NCBI RefSeq assembly: GCF_002910825.1
Contig: NZ_NEUB01000768.1
Location: forward strand, 30,714-94,713
DNA from: Streptomyces sp. SM1
Lineage (GTDB): Bacteria; Actinomycetota; Actinomycetes; Streptomycetales; Streptomycetaceae
Direction of reading: 5' to 3'
DNA length: 64,000 bases
This document shows, one piece after another, positions 35,479-44,511 of this stretch. Within the stretch, counting starts at the first letter, position 1. Each line of letters opens with the position of its first letter. Under the pieces are notes generated by a model that was not told where the DNA came from, did not search any database, and worked only from the letters and a program-made list of their open reading frames with translations. A program made the position numbers and the translations under genes.

Positions 35479-37875
35479 GTAGGCCGCTGGCGAGGTGCCG
35501 TGTCACCACGGTCCTGCTCCAGCGACCCCCGGTCCGAACCACGCGGGCACCTTTCGGTGCACGTAGCTCTCCAGCGACTACTCCGTGAATTGCGCGGTTG
35601 GTTGCCCCGAGTGGATAGCCTCATGACAGCGGGTGCAGACCACGAGGGTTTTTCTCCGCTTCTTTGCCATGTGTTGTGCCCACAGGGGCTGTAGTCGTCC
35701 GGACTCGGTGAGATCGGCGAGCTTTCGGACCTGGTGAACTTCCACCTGGCCTATCTGCTCGCACAGTTCACACTTGTCCATGCGAAGCCGTGTAATCAGC
35801 TCTTTGCGGGCAACGGGCCGGACTACCGGACGGTCCTGTAGAACCGCCTTCTTCTGCCGCTTCAGCGGGATTTCGCCGAACCTTCCGACCAGTGGTTTCC
35901 TGCCTGCTCGTTGGACGCTGGCCTCATAGCATGTCCGTGGTCCATCTTCTGTCGAGAACTTGGCCCTATATTTGCGGGCCATCGCCGACACCGTCGAACG
36001 ATGCTTAGCGGCAAGCGTCTTGAGCATCGAGGTCTGTGCGACCCATTTAAACCGGCTCAGTCTCCAGACGTCGCCGGCCAGCAGGTAGTACTGGATGAAA
36101 CCCCTGTACTCCGCTCCGTATGTGCTGATGATCGTGAGGTCGTCACGATTAAACAGCTCGGTGCGGCGCTCGGGTTTTCCGTGCTTTAGGTAGGGGGTGC
36201 ACTTGGCTTTGATCACTTGCCGTGGGACGCGCAGTGCGACGCTGCCGTTAACAGACGGACGGGTCGCGCTGTGCTGGACAGTGATCTCGTAGCCGAGGAA
36301 AGACGCCGCCCGGGTACGGGCTTGCGTGACCAGCGTCTTGTCCGGATTCAGTTCCAACTTGAGTTCGTCTCGAAGGAACTGCGCCAGACGCTGCTTGATT
36401 TCCTCGGCCTCTGCCTTCGGTCCAGCGAAACCGAGGAGGGTATCGTCGGCGTACCGGCAGTAGCGGAGTCGCCTGTAGCCCGGATCCTGAGGATCCTTGC
36501 TGGACGTTCCCCGCAGCTGTTTACGCAACTCACGTGCTGCGGTCATATTGCCGCGTTTCCGAGCGCGCACCGCTGCCATTCGAACCCTTGCATAGACAGG
36601 GTTGTTTGCCCTGCTAGCTCCTCGGGTGTACTGCGGTATGAGAACTGTCTCGATGAACTTGTCCAACCGGTCCAAGTAAATATTGGAAAGGATCGGCGAA
36701 ACGACACCGCCCTGTGGGGCTCCACTGAGCGTTTCGTTCCATACCCAGTCCTCCAGATATCCGGCTTGCAGCATCTGTTCGATCAGCCGGAGGAGCCGGT
36801 TATCGTGGATCTTCTCAGCCAGCGTCGACAGCATGACCTCGTGGTCAAGACTCCCAAAGCAGTCTGAGATATCACCCTCAATAAACCATGCCGTACCAGT
36901 CCATAGGTCTGCCACCTCGCTGAGTGCAGTGTGACAGCCCCTTCCGGGACGGAAACCGTGTGAACGGTCAGAAAACCGTGGCTCATAATACGCCTCCAGC
37001 AAGAGGCGGATCACTTCACCGACGAGCTTATCCGACCACGAAGGCAGGCCGAGCGGTCTCTGCTTCCCATTCTTCTTCGGGATGTAGATCCGTTTTGCTG
37101 GCTTAAATCGAAAACGCTCGTGACGCAGGGCGTCGATGATGCGTTCAATCTTTGCCAGCGACATGCCGTCTGCGGTTTCTCCATCAGCCCCGGGCGTCAT
37201 GGCTCCATGGTTGGAGTACAGACGCCCGTAGGCCATCAGATACATCTGCGGATTGAACAGTTGTCGGAACATTTCATTGCACGGCAGGCCACGCCTACCG
37301 CGATCACGGAGGATACTCAGTACTGTTTCGGCACTCTGCATTACGCATACCTCCCAGTCTTCGAATATCCGATCACCTGGCCCCCTTGGCCCTGCGGACG
37401 GCCTTCCCGTCCCCCTTGGTAGGGCGTTACTCCTACGACTACTACGGGGCCTCTGTCACCCTAGGGCTCGCGCCCCTTAGGCGATCCCACGTTCGTCCCT
37501 GTCATACGTGATAGCGCGACTTAGGATCCTCATTCATCTCCTTGAATGCCCTCGTTGGGCATCGCTCCACATCCCGGAGGATGTATCAGCCACCTCGTGA
37601 TGCCGGTACAGGATGTGGCGCCGGTATCAGGCACTATTTCCGGCGGGCGTGTTCTTGCACCTTCTGGAGATTGAGGTCTAGGCAATCAAGCTTTATCCGT
37701 ATCGCACGGGTCCCGCAACGCCTCGTTTCATGCACCTGAACACGAGCGTTACTTTTCTGGCATGCTATTGTTCCCTGCACCTTTCGGATTCAGGTTAGCC
37801 ATCGAACCCAGGAACATCCCTCCGAGTTCCTCCCGGCTTAGCCGGGGATATAACAGGGCGCTTTCGTGGCGCAGC
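35479..37875 (-). mobile_element. Group II intron 2, apparently complete, nested in intron 1
   Basis: About 2.4 kb. The 5' end near 37875 reads GCTGCGCCACGAAAGCGCCC, typical of domain I, although the canonical GUGYG is imperfect. Domain V is at 35536-35571 (GAGAGCTACGTGCACC GAAA GGTGCCCGCGTGGTTC), followed by a domain VI stem with a bulged A and an end in CCTAC at 35479. It encodes an intact RT-maturase-HNH protein. The flanks are the two halves of the intron 1 RT gene (FDDLFNL | VFCDPATLL), so splicing would restore that reading frame. The 534 bases 37342-37875 hold the 5' RNA domains and no other gene. Confidence 0.85.
35578..37341 (-). CDS. ltrA: Group II intron reverse transcriptase / maturase with HNH endonuclease, 587 aa
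   Basis: All RT blocks are present: KKNGKQRPLGLPSWSDKLV, SHGFRPGRGCHTAL, EGDISDCFGSLDHEV, GAPQGGVVSPILSNIYLDRL, and the catalytic YADD (CRYADDTLLGF). The X/maturase domain follows, and the C-terminus is an HNH nuclease with CELCEQIG ... VHQVRKLADL ... CTRCHEAIHSG. Length is normal for full group II intron proteins. Located in domain IV of intron 2, it would splice the intron and catalyse retrohoming. The gene symbol is the generic family name. Confidence 0.92.
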   Translation of the reverse strand: MQSAETVLSILRDRGRRGLPCNEMFRQLFNPQMYLMAYGRLYSNHGAMTPGADGETADGMSLAKIERIIDALRHERFRFKPAKRIYIPKKNGKQRPLGLPSWSDKLVGEVIRLLLEAYYEPRFSDRSHGFRPGRGCHTALSEVADLWTGTAWFIEGDISDCFGSLDHEVMLSTLAEKIHDNRLLRLIEQMLQAGYLEDWVWNETLSGAPQGGVVSPILSNIYLDRLDKFIETVLIPQYTRGASRANNPVYARVRMAAVRARKRGNMTAARELRKQLRGTSSKDPQDPGYRRLRYCRYADDTLLGFAGPKAEAEEIKQRLAQFLRDELKLELNPDKTLVTQARTRAASFLGYEITVQHSATRPSVNGSVALRVPRQVIKAKCTPYLKHGKPERRTELFNRDDLTIISTYGAEYRGFIQYYLLAGDVWRLSRFKWVAQTSMLKTLAAKHRSTVSAMARKYRAKFSTEDGPRTCYEASVQRAGRKPLVGRFGEIPLKRQKKAVLQDRPVVRPVARKELITRLRMDKCELCEQIGQVEVHQVRKLADLTESGRLQPLWAQHMAKKRRKTLVVCTRCHEAIHSGQPTAQFTE

Positions 37876-38001
37876 GAGGTTGAACAGATCATCAAATCGG
37901 CGCGACCGGTCGTCGGTCGCCCACTGGTGCAGCTTGCGTTGGATCCTCAGTACCCGTCCCCAGACCGCATCCGGGTCCGGTGACGGTGCAGCGGTGTTCA
38001 C
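37876..38001 (-). pseudogene. Group II intron 1 reverse transcriptase, N-terminal piece
   Basis: Starts MNTAAPSPDPDAVWGRVLRI and runs through QRKLHQWATDDRSRRFDDLF NL to the intron 2 5' boundary. This is the usual beginning of actinomycete group II RTs and fits exactly onto VFCDPATLL of the middle piece. Beyond it the frame reads into intron 2 RNA. Confidence 0.8.
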
Positions 38002-38610
38002 CCCTGGCCTCCTGCCCTTCCAGTCCGCGAGCTGCGAACTCGCTGCCCTCCTTCGCCATGTGGACGGCTTTCCCGTCCTCGGACTACTACGAGGGCTCCG
38101 TCCCGCTCAGGGGCCATCAGCCGACAGCGGGCCTGCCCGCAGCCACGCCGGAAGCGTGGATGGTTGGGCGACCTCAGAGCGGTTCCCGTGTTCACCGTGA
38201 TTCGATCGGCGGGGGCGGCATCCAGCTTTCTCCCGACAGCATCGCCATGGCTACGCCGCAGACATTCACCGTGGCCTCCGTATCCGAACTGGACAGACGA
38301 ATACGGAGTCGTCGGCATACTCGACAACAACCGACGCGCACTGCATACCGGCCCATATCCACCAGGTTTCGAGCCGGGGCATGTCTTACGGGAGGTCATC
38401 CACTGGTTCACTTTCGTTATACCTATCCGCCTTGCTAGCCGGGCCCGAGTCGTCTGGTAGTTCCAACTCGTCCCGTCGTTGTCAGGGCTGCTCCCACCCT
38501 TCCCGGCACTTCCCGGGTCGGGCTGCCCTCAGCTTCAAATCACCCTGCTGCGACAGGGCAATCGAGAAGGTCTTGCACCTCCTTCGAAATCACGGCGCTT
38601 CACGGCGCAC

Positions 38611-38967
38611 GTCCAGGCACATGCGCACGTCGCGGTAGACGTACTTGCCGGAGACCCAGCCCGTCTTCTTGGTGTTCTTGTCGGTGATGTACACCCAGGT
38701 CGCGCCCTTGGTGGTCTTGTGCACCGTGAACTTGTGCGACTTGTAGAGGACCCCGACTGCGGTCGACTTGGTGGTCGCCTTCGAGCGGATGGTCACCGCG
38801 CTGGTGCCGTGCACCGCCCACGGAAGGTAGGGGTTGGTGGTGCAGGACGAGGCGGGCACCGCGGTGGCGACCGACTGCGGCGCGGCGGTGGCCGCCGGGG
38901 CGGACAGCAGCGGCAGGGCGACGGCGGCCGCGGTGGCCGCGAGTACGGCTATGCGACGTGCAGACAT
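38611..38967 (-). pseudogene. Secreted SH3-like protein, 5' exon, interrupted by group II intron 1
   Basis: ATG at 38967, 7 bases after GGAGG. A signal peptide (MSARRIAVLAATAAAVALPL ... ATAAP) is followed by one Cys pair and a bacterial SH3-type fold (VTIRSKATTKSTAVGVLYKS ... WVYITDKNTKKTGWVSGKYV). The coding sequence runs into the intron GTGCG at 38610 after MCLD. It could still be expressed as a truncated protein (intron-derived VRREAP tail) or restored by splicing. It is paralogous in layout to the next gene upstream. SH3-like domains of this kind bind cell-wall peptides. Confidence 0.7.
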
Positions 38968-39174
38968 GTGCAAACCTCCATAAAAGGGGTGTGGTTGGGT
39001 AGGGGTGTGCCTCGGCGAGAGGTTGGTGGGCAGGCGCTGGCGGGGTGTCGTGTCACCGGCGTCGCCAGGGGCCTGGAAGGCGGGCCTGGCCGTGGTCAGG
39101 TCAGGGCGTTTCTGCCAGGTCGCTCCAGGAGGGAGCGGTCTGGGGGCGCGTCGCGTCGGCGTCGCGCGGTGGTG

Positions 39175-39513
39175 CTAGAACCAGCTGGCGGCGACCCAGC
39201 CCTTCGTGCCGTACGAGCTGGAGGAGAGACTCTCCCCGTAGTACCAGCGGTTGCCGTACTTGTTGACGGCGGAGCACTCCACCCAGAACTCGCCGGCGGA
39301 GTCGAGGTGGCCCTTGGACTTGTATGCCACGCCGGGGCCGGTGCGAATGTTCGGCCACTCCAGGTTGGGGCCCCACACGGAGTGGTTGCGGTCGTTGCGG
39401 GTGCAGGCGGACGAGCCGACGGCGGACGCGGGCGTGGCGACGGCGGCGAGGCCGCCGAGCAGGACCGCGGTGGCCGTCGTCGTCATGACGGCGTTGCGGA
39501 TGGCGGATCGCAT
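39175..39513 (-). CDS. Secreted SH3-like small protein, 112 aa
   Basis: ATG at 39513 (MRSAIRNAVMTTTATAVLLG) begins a clear signal peptide cleaved near ASAVG. The mature 80 residues carry two Cys (a likely disulfide) and an SH3_3-like pattern: PNIRTGPGVAYKSKGHLD ... WYYGESLSSSSYGTKGWVAA. Longer starts upstream run through poorly coding sequence and are rejected. It probably sits outside the membrane at the cell wall, fitting a transfer-module surface factor or a competitor-directed peptide. Confidence 0.65.
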   Translation of the reverse strand: MRSAIRNAVMTTTATAVLLGGLAAVATPASAVGSSACTRNDRNHSVWGPNLEWPNIRTGPGVAYKSKGHLDSAGEFWVECSAVNKYGNRWYYGESLSSSSYGTKGWVAASWF

Positions 39514-39762
39514 GAGAAGAAACCTTCGGTTGGAGGTGTTCGTCGAGGTGCGGGGGACGCTGGAGACGCGGCCCCCGCCCAGCGCGGCGGACGCGCTGGG
39601 GATCTGTGGATCAGCCGTGCGAAGCTGGCTGATCGCCCTGACGGGAGCGGCGCCGTGAGTACGTCGAGGCACCCACGGCAGCGAGGCCGACAGCGAGCAT
39701 TCCGCTTGCGACGACGGCGAGTTCACCAAGTGACATCCAGGGGCTTTTCGAATAGGGCTTAA

Positions 39763-39802
39763 CTCGACCTCGACCTCGACCTCGACCTCGACCTCGACCT
39801 CG
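39763..39802. repeat. Hexanucleotide tandem repeat (CTCGAC)n, about 6.7 copies
   Basis: Perfect 6-bp units CTCGAC in a row just after the stop of the 39806 gene; similar GAGGTC units occur inside its last codons (EVEVDEP), so slippage may have lengthened it past the stop. TTTTCGAATAGG stands next to it at about 39745. Confidence 0.85.
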
Positions 39803-39805
39803 GTC

Positions 39806-40354
39806 TCAGCCGACCGCCGGCTCGTCGACCTCGACCTCAGCTGCCTGCTCCTGCTTGGCCTCGGGAGCCGGGGCCTGAGCCTGCGACTCCTTGGCCGCCG
39901 CCCGTGCCTCGCGGGCGGCGCGCATGGACGCGAACTGGTTGTCCAGCGTCTTGTCGTCGACCTTGAACTCGGAGGCCTCGACGGACTTGGTGTTGACCAC
40001 CAGGCCAGTGCCGCGCGTCGCGGGCATCACGTTGCCCTTGAAGCCGTAGATGGTGCCGACCTCGTTGCCGTCCTTGTTCAGGATCGGCTCGGTGTTCGGA
40101 CCCGCGGCCTTGATGATCTCCTCCATCTGACCGGTGGAGTACGGAGCGCCGTTGTTGTAGCGGACCTTGCCGTCCTCACCCTGAACCCGATCGGACTTCA
40201 GATGTAGGTTCGTCTGCTCCGGACCGCGCGGATCTCGAGCGTCGAGCTGGACGTCGGCGTACTGGGACTTGCCGTCCTTGGTGACGCCGTTCTTGTAGAC
40301 CTTCGCGATGAGGTTGACTCCGGTCATCGCGCCCTTGCCCTTGAGAAGTGCCAT
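39806..40354 (-). CDS. Hypothetical protein, 182 aa
   Basis: ATG at 40354 after GGAAGGGAGAG. The N-terminal 140 residues look like a beta-rich fold (VNLIAKVYKNGVTKDGKSQY ADVQLDARDP; NEVGTIYGFKGNVMPA); the tail is an Ala/Gln/Glu-rich helix ending in EVEVDEPAVG. The pattern is compatible with a small OB-like or ssDNA-binding accessory protein, but I see no decisive motif. It follows the relaxase gene with its own TCGA box, so it may act in DNA processing. Confidence 0.55.
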   Translation of the reverse strand: MALLKGKGAMTGVNLIAKVYKNGVTKDGKSQYADVQLDARDPRGPEQTNLHLKSDRVQGEDGKVRYNNGAPYSTGQMEEIIKAAGPNTEPILNKDGNEVGTIYGFKGNVMPATRGTGLVVNTKSVEASEFKVDDKTLDNQFASMRAAREARAAAKESQAQAPAPEAKQEQAAEVEVDEPAVG

Positions 40355-40471
40355 GATCTCTCCCTTCCGCTTGTTCCGACTGCCCTCTGACAAGTCGGCC
40401 GTGATCAGTCACATCGTCCGGGCAAGGCATTGAGTCCCGCCGAACGCTCTTCACGCTAATACTCTCATAGA

Positions 40472-40483
40472 GCATTCGACAAG
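40472..40483 (-). promoter_or_regulatory. CYTNTCGA box ahead of the 39806-40354 gene
   Basis: CTTGTCGAATGC on the - strand, with GTATTA 13 bases later, 118 bases before the ATG. It lies between the relaxase stop and the gene (40355-40536 holds no gene). Confidence 0.45.
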
Positions 40484-40536
40484 ACTGGAGACTAGTCTTT
40501 CTGTCCGCGTTCGAAGTCGGTCGGGATAGGGGATGA

Positions 40537-42780
40537 CTACGAGTCGAATACCATTCCGGCATCCGCTGTGGTCACAGCCTGATCGACCTGGGCCTGGACC
40601 CGCACGACGAGGCCGGCGTCCAGTGACGAAGCCTTGGACCGCCGCATCCGCTCGGCCTGCTCGCGCTCGGCGCGCAGCTCCACGATCCGGGAGCGCAACA
40701 CGAGGGTGCTGGATTTTTCGTCCGTCTGCTGAGGTGCCAGCTCCCGGGAGACCCGTGTCATCGCCGCGACATCGTCCACCGGCAGATCGGGAATTGCCTC
40801 GGCCTGGCCGGACTGGTCCAGGTAGTCCATCGCCGCCAGCAGCAGCCGCCGGCGGTCCCTGGTCGTCTCGACGAAGGTCTGGTGTGCGTGCGGCCCGATC
40901 TCGACGTCGGTGACGAAGTCGTAGCCCAGGTGGTGCAGGTCCAGGGCCTTGACCTCGTCGAAGTCATACGCGGCACCGGCGACGATCTTGAAGTCCGCGC
41001 TGACCGCGTCGGTCTCCGTACTCGCCTGATCCTCGGCGCTCGACCCCACGCGCAGCACCAGGCCGGAGGAAGCGAGATCGGCCCGCAGGTTATTCAGCTT
41101 CTGGTCATAGGACTGCTTCATTGTCCGGATACGCGCGTCCAGCACCGCCCGGCCGCGCTTGCCCTCGGTCAGGAGCCTGCCGCCGGGCTGATCGTAGATC
41201 GTCCGGCCCAGGTTCTCGGCCTCCTCGGGGTCTTTCATCCGCTGCAGGGAGGCATCCGCGCGCAGCGCCATGAGCGAGAGCAGCCGCTGGCCGTAGGTCG
41301 CCACGTCCTGCTCCTGCTCGTACCACTGGCCGCCGTCCCCGGGGAAGGGCAGGAAGTGCCGGTACTTGCTCATCAGCCGCCGGTGGTAGTTCTCCTCGAA
41401 GCGGTAGAAGTCGTAGAGCGGGCGCGAGTCCTCGGCGGCGACGTCGGCCTTCTCGGCCTGTTCCCACTGGTGCGCGAGGTCGCGGTAGACCCCGGCCTTC
41501 TCCCGGTGGTGCTGCAAGCGTGAGGCGTAACTGCGCAGCCGGAAGCCGAAGGAGACCAAGTCGGCCTCCCTATTCTCGTCTTCGCCCTGCCGGTCCGCAG
41601 CGAGCACCGCCATCTGCTGGTAGTCCATCCCCATGACTTCGAGCATCGGCGTGCGCACCCGCAGCTCCCACTCCGGCATGGCCCGCAGCATCTGGTAGAT
41701 GCCGTTGACGGCGCGCTCCATGATCTGCGTACGTCCCTGCTCGACCAGCTTCTGCCATTCCTCCGTGCTCAGAGACTCCTTCGCGCGGCGCTCGTTGGCG
41801 TAGTCGACGATGCGTTCCATGGCCTCCGGCATCGGGGACCCGGCACGGTCGAGTTGCTCCTTCACGACCTCGGTCACCAGTTGGTTCGCCTTGCGCATGC
41901 GGGCGTCATGCGAGCCGGCGCGCCACAACGATCGGTCTGCAGGCAGGCAGGCGAGCAGGAACTGCGGCAGGGACTCGGCGCGGATCCGCTCGTGCGCCCA
42001 CCGCTTGATGAAGGTGGTGACGTTGCGCCGCTCGTAGCCGACGGCGCTGGAGAGATGAGCCACCGCATGCTTCTCATCGAGCCAGGCGTCAACACCGCGG
42101 CGGAGCCTGGACTTGTGCCGGTCCAGGAGCTTGCCGCGCTGCGTACCGTTCTTCGTCACCTGGCCCCGGCCGCCGTCGACCATGGCCAGGTGGCAGTGCA
42201 CGTGCTCGGTGTCGACCTGGATGACCCCGACGTAGCGCAGGTCGTCGAAGCCGCTGGTGCCCGAGCTCATCCGCTCCAGACCGTGCATGATCGCCATGCG
42301 CAGCTTCATCTGGTCGATGTGGCCGCGGTAGTCGCCGCGTGCCTCGCAGTGGAAGTCCTGATCGACGATGCGGTGCTTCCTCAGGTACTCCTCGTCGAAG
42401 GACAGCACCGTCTTGAGCACGGTCTTGCCGTTCTCGAAGTGCTGCTGGATGTCGTTGCCGGCCGCGCGCAGCTGCTCGTCGGAGAGTGAGACCGAGCCGT
42501 AGCCGAAGGCCACGCCGCCGTCGCCCTGGGCCTGGCGCATCTCATGCTTCGCCGCGCCCCGCGAGATACCGGCGCGCTCAACGGCAGACTCCCGCGCCAT
42601 GTAGCGCATGATGAAGTCGTCGGTGCGCAGGCGCTGGATGGGAGCCAGCGACTCGGTCGCCTGCTCGCGGGCCATGTACCGAGTGACGTAGTCGCCCGGC
42701 GTCGCACCGCGCGATCCCCTGCCGCCGGGCAGCGGCACGCTGAATTCGTTGACCACGATGATGTCCTGCTTCAGGCCCAT
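40537..42780 (-). CDS. HUH relaxase (MOB, MobP-like), 747 aa
   Basis: ATG at 42780 with GGGAG upstream. The metal site is the HUH signature VDTEHVHCHLAMVDGG (His 193, 195, 197). N-terminally, IIVVNEFSVPLPGG starts as in MobP2-type relaxases, followed by two near-repeats TRYMAREQATES and MRYMARESAVER, where the catalytic Tyr probably lies. The remaining 500 residues are long helices with no helicase motifs. It would nick at oriT and lead the transferred strand. I could not locate oriT; the gap 42781-42874 holds only a hairpin. Confidence 0.8.
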   Translation of the reverse strand: MGLKQDIIVVNEFSVPLPGGRGSRGATPGDYVTRYMAREQATESLAPIQRLRTDDFIMRYMARESAVERAGISRGAAKHEMRQAQGDGGVAFGYGSVSLSDEQLRAAGNDIQQHFENGKTVLKTVLSFDEEYLRKHRIVDQDFHCEARGDYRGHIDQMKLRMAIMHGLERMSSGTSGFDDLRYVGVIQVDTEHVHCHLAMVDGGRGQVTKNGTQRGKLLDRHKSRLRRGVDAWLDEKHAVAHLSSAVGYERRNVTTFIKRWAHERIRAESLPQFLLACLPADRSLWRAGSHDARMRKANQLVTEVVKEQLDRAGSPMPEAMERIVDYANERRAKESLSTEEWQKLVEQGRTQIMERAVNGIYQMLRAMPEWELRVRTPMLEVMGMDYQQMAVLAADRQGEDENREADLVSFGFRLRSYASRLQHHREKAGVYRDLAHQWEQAEKADVAAEDSRPLYDFYRFEENYHRRLMSKYRHFLPFPGDGGQWYEQEQDVATYGQRLLSLMALRADASLQRMKDPEEAENLGRTIYDQPGGRLLTEGKRGRAVLDARIRTMKQSYDQKLNNLRADLASSGLVLRVGSSAEDQASTETDAVSADFKIVAGAAYDFDEVKALDLHHLGYDFVTDVEIGPHAHQTFVETTRDRRRLLLAAMDYLDQSGQAEAIPDLPVDDVAAMTRVSRELAPQQTDEKSSTLVLRSRIVELRAEREQAERMRRSKASSLDAGLVVRVQAQVDQAVTTADAGMVFDS

Positions 42781-42816
42781 CGTCGCTCCCTTTCCTGTCT
42801 CGGTACCGATGCACTA

Positions 42817-42851
42817 CGGCCCCGGCTGCTGTTCGCCAGCAACCGGGGCCG
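42817..42851. other. Inverted repeat upstream of the relaxase gene
   Basis: CGGCCCCGGCTGCTG pairs with CAGCAACCGGGGCCG (one bulge) around a TTCGC-type loop, 37 bases before the relaxase ATG. There is no T-run, so it could be an attenuator or part of oriT. Confidence 0.4.
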
Positions 42852-42874
42852 CGCTCGTCATGCCTGATCCGTCC

Positions 42875-43924
42875 TCAGGACCCCAGGCTCTGCTCGCCGT
42901 CCTCGCCGAAGTCCAGATCGGCCGCACGCTGGGCCACCTGGCGCTTGCGCTTGTCCAGGCTCGGGACGGGCTTGACCTCACGTCGTCGGGTCTCCTGTTC
43001 CTGCTCCTCCAGCTCCAGGTCGAGATCCAGGTTCGGGTCGCGCTGCGCCTCACGGGCCGAAATCGGGGGAGCGAACGGCTCCTCCTGCTCCTCGGCCGGG
43101 TGCAGAGCCCCAGCCACGCGCTCCCGGTAGAGGTTCTCCGTGGTGCCCTCGGTGCTCGCGCGCTCGGTCTGGTACTGCTCCCGTTCGGCGGCGATCTCCG
43201 CCTCGATCTGCTGCAGACGCGCGCTCATGCCGTCAGCGACCGGCGCTGCCTCAGGCACGGGCGATCCGACGACCTGCTTGACCTCGGTGTCCAGGCCCAG
43301 CTCGTCCTCGGTGAACAACGAGTTGATCGCGTCCGAGCGCGCCTTCAGCCCACGTGTATCGACTACGGCCTCAGCCCGCGGGACGCCGTCCTTGGAGTGG
43401 TCGGCGAAGTAGCCGGCGAGGTCGTAGCCGCTGGACTCGAGATCGATCTCCAGGCCTCCGATGTCGTGGATCTGGGTGAAGACCACGGGCGCATCGCCTT
43501 CGGTCTGCGCCCCCGACGGAGCGAGGACAAGCATGTCCGCCGTGGCCGGCAGCTCCCACTCGATCCCGGTGACCTGCTCGGGCACGGCGAAGCCGCTCGT
43601 GAAGTAGCCCTTGCTGGCGAGCACGACCAGCTGCTGGTCGTCGAACTCGTAGAAGGCGTCTACCTTCTCGCCCTGGCCGGGGGAGTAGGTCACCTGGGAG
43701 ATGCCGAACGGCAGGGCCTTGGCCGGAGTGACCGAGCGCAGTTCGCCCGTCATGTGCAGATACGGGCGGTAGTTCTCCTCCTTGCCCCGGTGCTTGAGGT
43801 CGAGCGATGCGACCATGACGCCGAGCTCGGCGGTCACCCCCTCCAGCCGGTACGTCTCCACTCCTCGTTCACGCAGGACACGGTGGGCCCATACGTCGTT
43901 CATCGTCAGTCCTGCGGTGCGCAT
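42875..43924 (-). CDS. Hypothetical cytoplasmic protein of the transfer module, 349 aa
   Basis: ATG at 43924 overlaps the preceding stop (GTGATG) after GAGGAGCAC. Residues 1-200 look globular, alternating strands and helices (FGISQVTYSPGQGEKVDAFY, VVFTQIHDIGGLEIDLESSG); the last 150 are charged helices and a basic end (KPVPSLDKRKRQVAQRA). No membrane span. Lies just ahead of the relaxase, so a relaxosome accessory role is possible. Confidence 0.55.
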   Translation of the reverse strand: MRTAGLTMNDVWAHRVLRERGVETYRLEGVTAELGVMVASLDLKHRGKEENYRPYLHMTGELRSVTPAKALPFGISQVTYSPGQGEKVDAFYEFDDQQLVVLASKGYFTSGFAVPEQVTGIEWELPATADMLVLAPSGAQTEGDAPVVFTQIHDIGGLEIDLESSGYDLAGYFADHSKDGVPRAEAVVDTRGLKARSDAINSLFTEDELGLDTEVKQVVGSPVPEAAPVADGMSARLQQIEAEIAAEREQYQTERASTEGTTENLYRERVAGALHPAEEQEEPFAPPISAREAQRDPNLDLDLELEEQEQETRRREVKPVPSLDKRKRQVAQRAADLDFGEDGEQSLGS

Positions 43925-44448
43925 CACGTGCTCCTCTTGCGGTTGGTCTTGCTCTGGTTGGTGATCCTGGTCCTGGACTTCGGTGTGACGTCGGCGCCGG
44001 TCGCCTCGCCCCGGGCGTCCCGGTTCTTCGCGATCATCCGCGTTGCCCAGCGCCACATGCCGCGCATCACGACGATCTCGCCCGCGGCGAGCAGTGCGAC
44101 CAGGAAGAGAAGCGGCATCAGCCACATGGCGATGGTTCCGTCCGCACTGAGCGCACCCCGGGATGCGCCCGACCGCTGGTGCAGCCATGCGCCCAGCAGC
44201 GGGATGATGACCCGGGCTGTGATGAACGCCAGCAGGTAGTCGGCGAGAAGAACGATGGCCCGGAAGAACCCCGCCCACACCACGACGGAGAACCTGCCGG
44301 TCTCCTTCTTCGGGGCCAGACGCCGCCATCCAGTGCGCAGCTTCGAGTCCTTCTGCTCCTTCACGGGCTTCACCGTGGTCTTCTTCGCCGTCGCGGCCGT
44401 GCTCGTCGGGGCGGTCGTCTCGGTCTTCTCCAGAGTCTGGGTCGACAT
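43924..44448 (-). CDS. Two-span membrane protein, 174 aa
   Basis: ATG at 44448 after AAGGA. A basic, Thr/Lys-rich N-terminus (1-55), then hydrophobic helices at about 58-80 (FFRAIVLLADYLLAFITARV) and 107-125 (MWLMPLLFLVALLAAGEIVV), then a basic C-terminus. Both ends are probably cytosolic. Coupled to the next gene. Likely an inner-membrane component of the transfer apparatus. Confidence 0.6.
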   Translation of the reverse strand: MSTQTLEKTETTAPTSTAATAKKTTVKPVKEQKDSKLRTGWRRLAPKKETGRFSVVVWAGFFRAIVLLADYLLAFITARVIIPLLGAWLHQRSGASRGALSADGTIAMWLMPLLFLVALLAAGEIVVMRGMWRWATRMIAKNRDARGEATGADVTPKSRTRITNQSKTNRKRST

Positions 44449-44511
44449 GTTCGTGTCCTTACGTCTAGTCGGGGTCTTCTGGGACGCGTGCTGCAGCGGT
44501 GGGCGCTTTGC

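Larger units (their letters stand above)
30866..38610 (-). mobile_element. Group II intron 1, split by two further insertions (about 7.7 kb including them)
   Basis: The 5' end at 38610 reads GTGCGCCGTGAAGCGCCGTG, the GUGCG start of bacterial group II introns. Near the 3' end, domain V is visible at about 30916-30951 (GAGAGCCGGATGCC ... GGCACGTCCGGTTC), followed by a domain VI hairpin; the 3' boundary near 30866 is approximate. Its reverse-transcriptase gene is in three pieces (37876-38001, 35239-35478, 30968-32068) that abut perfectly in protein sequence once intron 2 and the serine-recombinase element are removed. The 600 bases 38002-38610 are the 5' structured RNA. It is inserted in an SH3-like secreted-protein gene. 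It is not self-mobile as it stands, because its maturase is broken. Confidence 0.85.

Noticed and set aside
42781..42874. oriT next to the relaxase gene
   Set aside because: Only a hairpin is visible; no nick-site sequence that I can recognise, so I annotated the hairpin only.
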